This document shows positions 42,079-57,000 of a stretch of DNA of 64,000 nucleotides, one piece after another. The stretch comes from Ditylenchus dipsaci (taxonomy: Eukaryota; Nematoda; Chromadorea; Rhabditida; Anguinidae). Numbering within the stretch: the first letter of the stretch is position 1; every line of letters begins with the position of its first letter. Location of the stretch: the NCBI GenBank assembly GCA_004194705.1, contig SADC01000059.1, forward strand, positions 53,276-117,275, given 5' to 3'. Below the pieces are notes generated by a model. It made no database searches. It was not told where the DNA came from and was given only the letters and a program-made list of their open reading frames with translations. The translations under genes and the position numbers were made by a program.

Positions 42079-45000
42079 ATGATTTGCCAAGATGTCACAA
42101 ACTTCACCCTGTTGTTGTCCAAAGCAGATCCAAGTTGGTCAGAGCCATGTTGTTCAGTTCATTCCTCTTTTCTACAAGACTTTTGCCTGCCTTCGTTGGT
42201 TAAAAAATGTCAGCTGGAGTCATCCAATCCACAGCTGGTCTACCATTCGGTCATATGCATTACTCGAGTGACGACTGTCATTAGGTGATTTTTTAGAATT
42301 TCTACTACAAATCTTTCCATGCAGTCATCTCTCGATAAACACCTTTTCCTGCATTTGCTCGAATCCGAATAATTTAAAACTTTTTAGGAGTTATGGCTAT
42401 AATTATAGTAGTGTTGAGGAGTCAACATTTTAGGGTCAACATTTTTGAAGAGGACTAAAGTATCAATTTTTCTAGGAGAAGGTTCCAAATGTGATATCTG
42501 CGACCCCATTAACTTTTTGAGCTCTACAAGATGGCATTAGAAAAAATTCGAGATCTTGTCTCTACAAATTTTTGGGCAAATTTTGACCCGTGTGACCTCT
42601 CAACATTTTTTACCCACCGATTTTGATACGTCAAAGTTTCATAAATCGATTGAAAAAACTGCCTATATTTTTGTGCAGAGCTCAAAAAGTTTCCCTAGCG
42701 TCATAAATATTGAAATAAAGAAATATTAAGGATAACATTGACTTTTTTGAATTCAATAAAGTGTTGACCCTAAACGTTGATCCCGACTATGATTATGGCC
42801 ATTTGAATTGTGAATAATTTGTTGGGTTCCATAAGCTGCAAAACTCAACAAAGGATTTCGAATCCATGATTCATCTCTGAATATAACACCGTTCCATCAA
42901 GTTTAACACTATAAGGTAGCTCCAATATTTGGTAAGACTTGAAACGGTTGCACTACTGCAAAATTGTTGCACGCAAAAAAGCAAGGATTGTAAATGAATT
43001 TACTGTATAACCTCTATTAATCCCCAACCCCTGACTTTAAAGGCTTATATCTCAGCCCAGATTAAATATTTTGCAAATCTGTTTTTGCGTTTTCGTGACT
43101 TTCACCAGCTCTACCGATTCCGCTTATGGGTTTCGCACTTTTACCACAAAGCTTTTGAAATTTTACAAAACTCCAAACCCCTAACTTTTTCAGGTTTCCA
43201 AAATTAAAAAAAGTTACTTTAGCTCTAATCCAGAAGTGACTTCAGCTTAATTTTATTCATTCAGTGAAAAAAATGTGCAAATCAATAATGCGACACAGCA
43301 ACTTCTTTTACATCTGATCAACCAATTCCTTGACTATCAGCTGGAGGTGGTGGGCTACAAAATATTGGATATTCTAGACAATCTTTTGACGCTTCACTGT
43401 GACCACTGCCAAGATTGTGCTGCTATTCCCTCCACTTGCCAATGGCTAGATGGACTCAAGCAAAATCTGATGGACATCTCGTGTCTAAGTCGTTGTCGCC
43501 TAAATGCACTGGTAGTGATTTGGCACAATTGTTTTAAAAATAAAACTCTCTCATTTCAGTGTCGCTTGACTACCCACTCTCAAAAACAAACTAGATTAAT
43601 GTTATCCACTGAATTTTTCGACCAATTGTATGCCCAATTGGGAAATAATCCTGCTTTGGATAGTGGAGTAAGTTAGATTAAATAAAATAGTGAATTTTCA
43701 TTAGTTTTAGGTAGCGTATTTCTGTTAGAGCACACAGGCGCAGTGTGTGAAATATTTGCTGTGAATTGAGATATAACTTTTCTTGAGTTGACAAAGAAAG
43801 GGGAATATATTTTAACCCCTAAATGATGCAGCACGTTTTTCCAGAACGAGTTTCATATCTGATTGCAAGTCAAATAGGAATAGTTCAAAAATACCAAAAT
43901 TTGGCGTGAAAGTGCAGTATTTGACACGAAAAAGCTGAAATGTGCAACGAAAAAGATTATTTCCGCCATAAAAGGGTTAACTTTTTTTCGTGGCGTAAAT
44001 AATCGGTTTCATGGCATCTTTAAGCTTTTTCGCAAACCAAATCAACATACCGTATTTCCTCTAATAAGGCGGCCCGCTCTAATAAGGCGGCCCCCTCATT
44101 TTTTTGACTAAAATTTCAGAGTTAAGACCATTTTTGATTGACAATTTTCATATTTTTGGGGGTTTGAAAAATAAGGCGGCCGGCCGCCTTTTTAGAGGAA
44201 ATACGGTAACTTGAATAGATGTCCGTATAAGTTTGTCTATTTTTTTCCTCAGTTTACTAAAGCCAGGCCAAACACCCGGGCCGGCTCAAGTAAGAAAATT
44301 TTCTACTGATTTGCCGATACAAAAATTGGTAAAACAGCAAATAACAAAGTTATTTTATTGTTGCAGATCTCAGCCCTCATTTGCCAGGACATATGCAACA
44401 CCTATGAACGCAACTCATTTCACGTCCAAATGATCAAACAGAAATTGCTGAGCGATTCTTTAGAAGTTCGCTCAGCCATAGAAAAAAGATTTTTGGTGAA
44501 GAAGTTGCAGAATGCTCAGTTCCGCCACTGGTTTATAGACAACTATTTTGAGCTATCAAGTAATTATCTAAAATTTTTTGGTCTGCATGAAGATCCATTT
44601 TGCTTACAGACTTTCGCCCAACATCCAAACACTCTCTTGAGGCAAGACTAATGCTGACCAAGATGGCTGTAATACACCAGAAAACGTTGAGTTTGAACCT
44701 GGGATGGGCAGATTATATGTCAGCCAAGAGTCTGCAAGCTGGTCTTTTCAGCAACAGTTTTGACGTGAGTTTGTTTATTAGCAAATTTCTGGCACGAGTG
44801 GTGTATAAACTACCTATATTATATTTTACGCTGCTACCGTATTTTCTCTAATAAAAGACCGGGTCTTATTCATATCACTCAACCTGTAGGGGTGTCTTAT
44901 ATTAGAGTGGGGTCTTTAATATTTCTAACAAAAGTATAGGCGAAAATACAAATTTAGGGTTTGAGAAAATGTGAGATGACAAAACTTCATTAAAATTAAA

Positions 45001-48000
45001 TATTGTTAGAATTTTTAAAAATTTTGTTGTTATGCAAAAACAACATGGGGATTTGCCGCATTTGGGGACCAAGGTCATTTTGCAAGTTTTGCAAAAAAAA
45101 CAACAGGGAAGACCAACACAATTTTTTTTGGGAGGGAAGTGAACGTATATAGATCGCCTAATTTTCGGTAAAAATATTTTTCATAGGCTGACTAAACTTT
45201 TTTTTTACTTAGTGAAAAAAAAAGTATAAATAAAAATTAGAAAAAATCTTTCAAGCATTTAAATTTTGTTTATAGATCAAACTAGCTGCCTGGAACTTGC
45301 TGTGCGACCATCCAAAAACTTCAAGACCAGTGTGTTCAGCAGAATTTATCTTGGCTAAGCAATTTATCGCTAGTAACTTGGTGGAACAACAGCCTTCCTC
45401 CAGAACACAGATTATAGGGGGACTTAGGAAGGTGGGTTTTAATGCAATCTACTCAATTAAAAATATAAAATTTTTCAGTTGTTTGAGAGGATGAGAGAAA
45501 GTTCCAGACAATTGTTCAAGAAAAAGTGCATGGAAGAGAGTGAGCAAGAATTGATTGACCAATACACTCACTTCTTGACCTACTTCCTTGAATTAGCTTT
45601 CGATGCCTTGGGCACGGGCTCTAACTTTAATAGGCGCATTTCAGCCCTGCATATTCTCAAGCTAATATTATGTGGTAGTAGATGCAAAGGAGGAGCAATA
45701 GGTAAGCACATTGGATAATGCGGTTATCTCCAAAGCTGGAAAAACCATGAGCAGCAATATGATTTGAGTATTTCATATACTTTCTTCAATTTTTTAAGAT
45801 ATTAAAAACAAAACAGGTTCACGATGCAGCCGAAACCGATTTTGGTGGAAATCCTATATGTAAACCCGGGGCATTTTTTGTTGTTGCAAACCCATGCCCT
45901 AAAATTTATGCAATCAATATCTTTTTTGAAAATCCAGAATTCAATGTTAGTATCCTGAAGTTTTTTGGCCAATTTTTTTTTGTTACGATGTCATTGACTT
46001 GATAAGTGGTTGGCCTTTGGTGAATTTGCTGCGTTTCTATTTTGCCAAGCGCCTCGCTATTTTTTAATATTTTTCAAAAGCAGTCAATTTTTTAGTAAAA
46101 GCAGAAACCTGAAAAGACCCACAGAATAGTTCACATGAAATTTGGAGATAATTCAAAAAAATTCATAAGAATGTTTAGGTCAACCACTCGTTGAACACTT
46201 TAACCTGACTTCTTGGCTGGTTCCAACCCATTTCAATCGGCTTCTGGCCATTTTGGACGATGACTACGAGATCTGTCAACTCGCTGCTCTGGAAATAGCG
46301 GCTCAAATCAACTTTTCACATGATCCATTGGTATTTACCGCATCTAAAATCGGTATTTCTGCTGCTTACATGCATTTTTCAATTTCGCTTTGGCCTTACC
46401 TGTTATTTTTTTGGCTTATTTTTGTGCGCAGGTTAGGCCAGCGTACGTTAGGAGGGACTGAACAATAATTCTCAATTTACAAAAATTAAGAAAAAGCATT
46501 TTTGAGTTCGTCCCATGTAGTTCTCGCCTATCCTGCGCCAAAAAAAGTCGAGATTGGATCGAGGCGAAAGGGAAGGTGTAAGCATGAGAAGTATCCTAAA
46601 ATCCTCTTATCCACCCAAGACTATTTGCAGGAATTGACTGCTTACTTCCAAGACACCAAACGAAAAGTTTTTGCCTTCAAACCCTCTTCTAAGGCTCAAT
46701 CCTCCATCAATTTCCGTCTCCAATTCCTGACTCACCATTTATTTGAAGAGATTTTAGCACTTTTACATCAGCTTTTAAGCAATCTATCGTCAAATTGCTT
46801 GTATCTAGAGTCCGATTTGCCATTATCCTTGCTGCAAATAACTGACTCCACGCCAATATATCCACTGTTGAGTGCCATTGAAGGAATTTTAACAGGCATT
46901 TTTGAGTCAAATCCCGATTGGACGATGTCAGACAACGGTTCAGAGACACTTTCACTAATTGTTCAGCTATGTTTTCGAGCCGCAAAGATTGTTTTGCCTG
47001 TGGTTCATAGCTCATCCCCGAAGGATTTCTGCCAGAAGAATTTTTGCAGAAAATTGGTAAGAATTTTGATTAATTCATCCTTCGGTTAGAAAAAATTGAA
47101 ACTGAAACTTTTCTTATTTGGACCAAAAAAATGATATGAAAAGCTTGGCCCTCGCACAAAATTTTCTGGCCCAAAAGTTATTATTGGCTTCCTGGAGAAC
47201 ACACAAAGCAGTTTCTTCAATGTTCACGTTGGCGATGGAAAAGGTGACATTTTCAAAACATTCTTTTGTTATTAAGGAATTTCACAAAATCAAATCTGTT
47301 CATTTTTAGTTTTCGCACCCAAAATTACTGAATGATAAACTAATAAAAGATATTGGAGACTACTTTTGGCTGCAATTGACGGAGTGTAGACATGTAGGAA
47401 ATAATTTGACAGCTTCTAATTTAAAGATCACTGAGAATTGCAGGTAGGAGCTTTTGGTCTAGCTGCGGACGCATTTGAATCGTTTTGTAAGAGATTGTGG
47501 ACAATTAGTGATGTTTCTAACTCCTTGACTTCTCCCCTACATTGGTTACATCGAGCGTTGGATGCATTGAGCGGAAAAAACGGTGAATTTCTTTTTGGAA
47601 AAGTGATTGTAGAAAAGTTGAAGTAAAATAAAAAAGAGAAAAAGAGTATTTTTCTCTGACTGTCTAGCTCATACTCAAACCCAGCGAAAAGTGTAACAGC
47701 TATTCAAACTAATAATTCTCAGTCTAACACACTATCGCAACATGATGATTTTTATGAGTAACCGCCGTTTACCCATCAGACAGATCTGTGGTGAGAAATG
47801 CTCTAATTATCTGATTGCTTAAATTAACTAAAGAAAGGAGTATGCGCTATGAGCGCCCATTATGTCATTTCAGTTCTAGTGCTCAATCGGGGTCTCATCG
47901 TGTTACAAGCCTAGTTTATTTGTGTCAAATGGCTAATATAACTAATATGACAAAAGGAATGGTCATATTTACATGATTATCCTTATGAAAAGCAGTAGCT

Positions 48001-51000
48001 ATAGGTGGCTGGTGAAGAAACGATTTGTGAAAACACGAAAATAGTTGAACATGAACTTCGTTTAGTTTGTTTGTTATAAAGGTTGGTAACTGATTGTTAC
48101 CCGTCAATCTGGCGATCAGTTCAAAGACCATTGCCGCCGTCTATTACGTCAGCATCGATAGAAAATTGTTGGGCCAGAGATAGTGTGTGACATTTCAAAT
48201 TGCGACCATTCAAATTAAGACAAAATCAAATCAAGACAAAATCAGATTGCGACAAGCCTTCACTAATTTATTTGCTAATTTTCCGAGGTTCAGACAGCGA
48301 TTCTTTTATCTCACCTTAGCATTTTGCTTAAAAAATAAATTGGAGAGAGAAAAGACACGCACGCATTACATTAAAAAGTTAGAATACGTCTATAATAAAC
48401 CGTCCCCCTCCCCTCATTTTAGTTAAAACACTCTATTTTTGAAAAATTTTCTGAGTAAAAGAATCTTCCTGGATGCAGACCTTATTTTAAACGCTTTATT
48501 TAATGAATTTCTTAGTTATTAGGGTAAAAGTATAAAATATATATTGAAACCATTTACATCACTGCTTAACTGTCAGGGACTGCCTCAGTTTTGTGAATTA
48601 ATGTAAATGGCCATCAAAATTAAGGAAACCAGCCAGAAGCCATATACTTAGGTTTATATTGAATAAACCTCGTACTGTTTATTGACTTATTAAAATATGA
48701 TATCAATTTTTTTAGAGTCAGAATTTCATAGGGGACCATATTTAAACTTTTTACACCAAAATCGTTTCAGAAAATTAGATAGCTTGCAAGGGCTTGACTC
48801 ACACATTTCAATGCTTTCTAATTTTACCTATGACTGTATGGTGATCTCTGTATGATAGATCAAACAAAACTCTGAAATCAGGACTAAAAAAGGGCTATAA
48901 AGCGTGTGCATTTGTAGCAAAAGGTTAGGAAATATCAATTAAATCGGCGAGAAATGCATAAAAAATGTTCGGACAAAAAGTAGGTTTAGGTAGTTTTTAT
49001 GGCCTGTGACTCAGCCAGAGTAGTTCTTATACCGTGTGCTGATAGTCTAGTTAATATGCCAAGAGTCTGAATTCTACCTGGGGTCGTATTCAGGTAGGTT
49101 AGTAGAGTTTTGGATCAAGAGTTACTCGTGATCTACTCGACGTGTTTCGAGTAGGTTCAAAGATCATGAATTACTTTTGATCTACTCAACTCGTTTAAGA
49201 CACACGAGTAGAGTTTTGGATCAAAAGTAAGTAAGTAATAGTAATCGAGCAGTAAGTAATCTTTGATCTGAGTAGAATTCAGTTCTTCTCGCAAAACTCG
49301 AGTTTTACTCGCCTACTCCAGTTCTACTCCCCTAACTCCGCTTTCTACCCCTGAGTTTTACGAGTAAATTTTTTTTTTAATTTTTTCGAGTTCTACTCGC
49401 CCAACTCGGCTTCCAACCCCCGAGTTTTACAAGTACATTGAATTTTTTTTAAATTTTCTCGAGTTCTACTCGCCCAACTCGGCTTCCGACTTGCGAGCTT
49501 TACGAGTAAATTAAATTTTTTTAAATTTACTCGAGTTCTACTTGCAAAAAATTAATTTACTCGTAAAACTCGTGGTAGAAAGCCCAGTTGGTCGAGTAGA
49601 ACTCAAGCCAGTCCAAAAAAATTGAGTTTTCTCGTAAAACTCGGGGGTAGAAAGCCGAGTTAGGGGAGTAGAACTCGAGTTAGGCGAGAAGAACTGAATT
49701 CTACTCAGATCAAAGATTACTTGCTGCTCGAGTAGGATCGCGAGTAACTTTTAATCCAAAACTCTACTCAACTCATTTCAGATGGGCGAGTAGGATCACG
49801 AGTAACACATGATCCTAAACTCTACTGACCGACCTGAATACCACCCCTGGGTCTACCTGGGCAGGTATTTAGACCCCGGATTAGGATCAATGATAATCCA
49901 TGATTCAGCTGATGCTGATCCCGGATTCAATACATGATTTTTCTGATACAGCATTTTAAAGGCTATTTTACTAATTTTTTCGTACAATCAGCTTGATCTA
50001 TCACTGATGTGGCCTAATCCAGCCTGACAAATTCCTAATTCACCCTGATCTAGCCTAACCATCCCTGACCCGTCCTGAAAAAGCTTGATTTACCCTATAT
50101 CTTTCCTGGGCGGATCAGGCTGTATTTGTGGTTGATCACGAAGGACCAGGCAAGATAGGGCGGATCATGGTTGTTTTGAGCCGGATCAAGCTGGATCCTG
50201 CTATAACAAGCCTTATCAGGAGTTTTTTTGTTACACATATTTATTTTTAAAAGGTGGATTAAGCTGAATCAGGCTGGACGATGGTTGACTCGAGCCAACT
50301 CGAGCTGGATCAGACTGCATCAGTGAAAGATAATGTTGAATAAAAGGTGGATCAGGCTGGATCAGAATTTGGGGCTTTGAATCTTTGACCTAGACTTTGA
50401 TAGTATAAAGTTCCCTCTTCCTGGAAAATTTTTTCACAAAATATTTTTGTGGTGGCAGGCCAAATTTCACATGATCTAAAAATAATCCCCCTATTCTAGT
50501 AATCCCCCCTCTCTAATAATCCGAGGGCGGTTGAAAAACAATCCCCGGGGATTTATAAAGCATATACGGTAAGTGCTAATTCAAACAAGTTTAAAAAATG
50601 CTGCAGTAACTTTGATTAACCCTGTATTAGCTGGAAACGAAGTCATTTGAGACAACCTGCGTGTGTGTGTGGTGTGAGTCACACCGTGTGACGTACTTAA
50701 GGCACGTTCACAATGAGTGTCGACCTGAGTGTGAGATTTGGGGTGTTTTTTAACGCGGGAAGAGCTGTACTTTTTTTCTTGACCAAAACTTTTTTTATGT
50801 TGGTATCATTTTGTAGCTAAGATTCAGGGCTTCAAAATGAGGTATTGACAAGCCCCATCTGACATGAAAAATTGGGGTAAAAATGCTTAGGTCCGCACTC
50901 AGGTCGACACTCAGGCTCACACTCTGTGAGTGTCGACCCGAGTGTCGACCTGAGTGCGGACCTAAGCATTTTTACCCCAATTTTTCATTTCAGATGTGGC

Positions 51001-54000
51001 TTGTCAATACCTCATTTTGAAGCCCTGAATCTTAGCTACAAAATGATACCAACAGAAAAAAAGTTTTGTTCAAGAAAAAAAAGTACAGCTCTTCCCGCGT
51101 TAAAAGAACGCTTGGGTCGACACTTTTATGTGAACGTACCTTTACAATACACACGTGATGAGGCAAAACGCGTTTTGTAAGTTTGTTAAGTCTTTTCCCG
51201 CGCTAATCTTCTGTTTCACTTGTCCGTTGTGGGTACAGCACTCTCAAATGCCATACTTTTTTGAATGTGAATTGTGCAAGTGAATGCAATTGTTAATGTG
51301 GATACACAATAAACTGCAAGAATATCGCAGCTCATATTGCAGCAAGGTGCAATTTTTCCCAAACAAAACTTAAATACTGAACTAGGCACTGAAGTTACTA
51401 GGCGCAATGTTTCAGTGTCAAATAATGATGTCCAAAATATTTTTAGACACTCAAAATCTATGCTCGACTCGCCGAAGTGCAGGCTTGCCTCATCTTATCT
51501 CTTCAATCCTGACCACCCAGCCTAAGTCTAACTCCTCCGATGCTTCTCTGCTTCATTCCACCCTAGATATTTTGCTGACTTGCCGTCAAATAGTGGAGTA
51601 TCCTGAGCGAGAGTGAGTCATTCTGATTACGATACAAATTTCCTAGTTATTTTTCTCCCGAATTGCAGAGTCCATTGCGTGAATGTCCTGAAGACCTTGT
51701 TTTCTAATAACACTCACTCAGATACAATAGCTGGTCGCATGCAGGAGGCTTTTGTTGTGTGTTTGCAAGGTTGTTCGTCTCCATTTGGGCCGTTCGCAAT
51801 GCTCACTGCCAATTGTTCTCTGTGCTTGTGACTAAAGCTTTCCGAAGTTCTAAGTCCGTCCAAAGAGGTCTCCATGTGGAGCAGGTGTGGTTTGCAATTT
51901 TTTACTATTTTTGACAATTAGGCAATATTTTTGAAGAAAAGGAAACGGCTCTCAACGGGATCAGGTACAGGGTCTTCAGCTCATGACTTTTATGATCAAA
52001 AACTAGGGGCCCTAAGTCAAATAGAATTAGCGAATACCACCCCCCCCCCCCCAGAATCCGACCTTATAAAATTGCTGTGACTACCCTTGCAAACAACAAG
52101 TTTAGGCTTAGCCCTTAGGCTTGGGGGTAGGCCAGCGTACGGAAGTTGTGACTAATGAAGAGTTTGCGCACATTTTCCGGGGTCTGGGACATAAATTTGG
52201 GTAGTCTTGACTAAAGTAAAAAAAGTGAAAATCGTTGGGGGGGGGGGGTTATTAGCTACTAGGGTCGAATTTTTAAAGCTATAACGCAACAAAGGATGTT
52301 GACCTACCAGTAACCTGATCTGAAAATTTCAGAAATGCAAGATGTCATCTACTGAATTTTTCTTGAGGTAATTCACTACTTACTCACAACTTTTATGGTC
52401 TTGAGCTATCAACTTCCAGATTTCCCCAACTCTATTCTCTGATACACATCTCACTTACTGATTTCAACAACACCATAAGTGGTCAAACCAATGTTTTCCA
52501 GTGCTTGTCCTGCTAACCCACTTGCACCCATCCTGCACATTGATATCCACACCCAGCCCCTACTACCTTTCATTAATCAAATACTTAAAATCATGTTTTT
52601 GGCTCCTGTTCAAAAACTGAGAGAATTGGGTGCTGCTGCTCTGCTTTCCATAAGTTCCGTATTTGAATTGCAGAAAGTTATGGATTGGATTTTGAAGAAG
52701 GGCAAATGTAGTGGATGGTCGGCACCTAACTTCCTGGATACAACTTTGACTCTGGTGAGCATTCTTGAGTCGCAGGGCTCCCACGCTGAATAACTAGTGA
52801 TAAATAAGTATTTTGGCAAAAAGGAATATTTATCGGGTTCTATAAAATTCTAAGCTCACGAAACCTAACGAAAAATTTTTCTTGCAAACATACTTACCGT
52901 ATTTATTCTAATAGAGCCCTCCTCTCTAATAGAGCCCTCGCCCCCTTGTTTTTCGACTAGAACTTCAGAGTTATGGCCATTTTTGATTTACAATTTCAAG
53001 ATTTTTTGGGCATCCGAAAAATAAAGCCCCCGGGCTCTATTAGGGGAAATACGGTATTCGGGTAATCCTGTTTCTTGGGGCAAATGTATTTTTTGGCGCT
53101 ACTGTAATATAACCCCCCCCCCCCAAACTCTATTGTAATATTTTAGTTTCTAATGAGGTATCAACTGTTGCATCATCTTTGCAAAATGTAGCAAAAAAGG
53201 TAAAAGTATGAAGCAAGTCAGCAAAATTATTTGGCTCGCACTTTCACCTTTTTGTGCTACATTTTGCAAAGATGATCAAATTTTTGATATCTTATTAGAA
53301 ACTAGAGTTGCAAGGCTACATAATGGTGTCATCACTTTTGTAAAAAGATGAGAAAAAATAATAAAATCAGTCAAAATAAAAATTTGCCCCAAAAAATTAT
53401 ATTTGCCCCAAGAAAAGGATTACCCTTCTTATTTATTTCCAATCTTATTGTTTGATCCCGTGGTAAACTGGACGGGGCATAGACGTTTCATCATAAATTC
53501 CCATTTGGGAATTTATGTAATTTGGGATTTTACCTTTTTTTGTTTAAAGGCTGGTCTTAATGCTAGCCTGCAAATTTTTCAATATATTTTTTGGGTCACA
53601 AAATTTGTTTTTTGCACGAATTTGAGCATTCTAAAGAAGACTTGATAATATTGAGATAGTATTATGTAGGGTACTTCTTGAGTTTTAGTAAAATAGCTCA
53701 AATCACAGTTTTTTACCTACGAACTATCTTTGGGTTATCGAAATTAGAAAAGGTTTTATATAATATAAAAGAAAGAAGTTTGCCTAGGTGGACACCCAGA
53801 TTTAGGTATGCCAAGAGATTGGCCAGGTGAGCTAGGTGAGTGAGTATGTGAGTCGGGAGAGTGAGGAGGCATGCCACGAGAGTGGATAAGAGAGCTAGAA
53901 GAGTGGGTCACTATGCCATGCAAGTGAGTAGGGATTCCAAGAGAGTAGACGGGCATCCCTATTTGAATTTTAAGTATTCATTAATTGACTTATAGATAAT

Positions 54001-57000
54001 TAATTATCAACCGTCAAAAAATCTGAAAATTCTTGGCTCGGTCTCAAAATTTTTTAAAGGGTCATGCCGGCGAATTTTTTTAAATCTCCATCCGCTATCT
54101 TCATCCAGCTAAACTATCTGATCATTGGCTACCACAATTCGGGTACTATTCTGGAGGTGGTCACCGATTTTTAAGTATTTATTAATTAACTCATAGATAA
54201 TTAATTATCTATGCCCCAACCACCCATATAGCGGAGATACCATGACGTGGTTTTCCTATCTACCCTGACGATATAAGTAAATTCAATCGCGGTTGAATTT
54301 ACCACCGCCCGTGTAAAACAAATCAAGAATGAGAAGCAGGTCAAAAATTGGTATAACGTGATTTCCTTCTAAGACAAAATGAATTTGAATGTGCACAAAC
54401 TTGGCGTTCTGTTAAGACGTTTCATCAAAAATTCCCGAATGGGATGAATCGCCCCTATGCCAAACTGGACAAGGATTGTGTTGCGGATTTCACTATTTCT
54501 GGCAAAGTTGTAGCTTGAAGTAACACCACTCCTCTGCTACAACCCTGGGTCTGAATTTTTGGTGATCTCCTTTTTGGTGTCTTTTGCCTAACTTAGTTGG
54601 TCAGATTTGTATAGGGAATTGCAAGGATTTATAATTTACTGGTCATTTCTGAGATAGTTAAAGGTTTTCACCAGTAAAACCCATTCAATTTATGGCCGTC
54701 CATTTTCCCGAGTTGCAGTTGTCTATCAAAAGCCGGGCATGCTGGCAAAAGTTTGAATTTTATTAACATTGTTAGTAAAACTGATACGGCTAGGTTTGAA
54801 AGGTATAGTCTGGGATCGTCAGTATCAGATTTCATGAAAAAAAGAGTGAATAGAAAACGGTTGAAAAAATTTTCTGATCCTTTTTTTGCAGCATTGCGCA
54901 GGGGCACGCAACTTTAACTAATATTAAAAAAGTATTACCACTAACCAGCTTATTATTAAGATCCAATTCGCCAACGAGCTATGCCTACTTCAGCACCTCT
55001 CATTATTGCAATTATGTCAATCCATAGTTAACGATCTGATAAAACAGAGACCTCTTTCTGATTTGTAAGTTAAACCCACCCAAACGCTATTTTGAAACTA
55101 TTTGCAGACCCGACCTGTGCCGTGCTTCTCTGCTGTCTTTGCTGGCCCAGATAGGGGCTATTGAGACTCAACAAGCAGTACTTTCACAGCTGCAACAAGA
55201 TGTCTGTGATTTACATTCAATCACATGGAGCAATTCTATTCGCCCTATAGCTACTCTTTTGGCCAATCCCAAAGTTTCTGGTCTGAATTCAAGAAAATCG
55301 TCAGCATTCGATATGCTTTCTACAGAACTGTGATTGTGCAACATCTTAGTGTTGAAGAAAAAAATTATATTTTTGAGGATTTACTGGAAGATTTGAGTAC
55401 CTGTAAAGATGACACAACCTCAGATATGTGAGTAGAAAAGCTGGTTTGGTGAGGTGGTGAGACATTAGACAAAACGTTAATTTTAGGTAGTTGTGTTGGT
55501 GGCTAGAGAGGTGGATCAAGTGAAAAGCTATTTGGGAGCTGAGAAAATTGAATTGTTAAACCAATTTATTGAGCAACAGCTTCTGAATGCTCTATTTATT
55601 AGAAGGTTAGTCAACTTTTGTTACTGAGGATGCCTGAATAGTAGTGATAAATGCAGATATTAAGCACACTTTAGCGACTGTCCGAGGATTGAAAATGTTA
55701 TACGAGTCTCGATATAAGATATCCCCGACATTCATAATACGAGAAATAATTCAGTTATAATTTATAACTTATAAACAAAAAAACAGTGGAATATTATTTT
55801 TAGGCCAAATATAAATTGCTGTTAAAATATTTAGCTAATAGTTGTTGTATTGATGTATTGTTTGATTGAAAGAACTCGGCGCTACTGTAATATAACCCCC
55901 TCCCAATAATTTTTAGGCTTAGGAATTAGGCTTAGACCTCGGGCTTGGGCTTCGGGCCGTAGGCATTAGGCTCAGGGACAACACGTAATAATTTCACCAC
56001 TTTTCAAAAAAAATTATGGTTTTCGGGGTACCTGAAAATTATTGGGGGGGAGGGTTACAGTAGCTTTTGGGGGGGGGGGGGGTTGTATATGACAGTAGCG
56101 TCAAGAACTCGTTATAAGATGCAGTAGCCCTGAGGGTGTATCTTATTTCGAGACTCGACTGTAGTTGTATTTAACTTGACGGCGCTGGTATTAAATGGCA
56201 ACTGCCCGCCGTTTTGTCAGAATGAAGACACTCTAAGGACTTTTCTAGTACAATAATTGTGATGTCTTGGTTAAAAATTCATCACTTTTCTTTTATTTTC
56301 CTTGATTTTAGAATGGCTAAATATTCATTAGACCTAAAAGTCTGGACAGTTTCTGGACAAGTTATCTGGTTCGGAATGCACGGCTCGCCTACGCAAGTGT
56401 AGAGAGAGTCGACCAGCTAATCTTCATGGAGGATAGAGCACCAGTTCACAAAAAGAATTTAAATGTGCGGAGATGGCTTGAAACGAACTTGGAAGTTTGA
56501 ATTTTCGAGCGATTTTTGCTGGGTTTTCAAGTATTTTGGATAACAAATGGGTTTTATCTTTCCAAGGCAATGAATATGAAGAACTTTAGCAAACCTAGCG
56601 TGGTCTTTATACAGTCTGTACCTCACACGGTGCGATTTCTACCTCTAGGTGTGGGTGAAAACTCAAGTCAATCGAACGCGACCGGAGGACCTCGACGAGC
56701 TCCAGTCCGAAGCCCAGCGTGCTTTCGATGAACTTCCGCAAGACATGGTGAACACATTGATTAAATCTCATGGACCCCGTCTTCAGCGCTGCATTGAAGT
56801 CAGAAGAAAATCTGTCGAACATTTTTACGCAAAGGTTGGATGAAATTTGATAAATCAAAATTCGATATAACGTGCACCTGATATAATGTACATCCCCAAA
56901 ATAACGTATACCTGGACCGATCCCTTTAATAATAAACTCTGTCAAGATTACCCTCGATATAGCGTACATCCCTGATATAACGTACACCTGACCTGGTCCC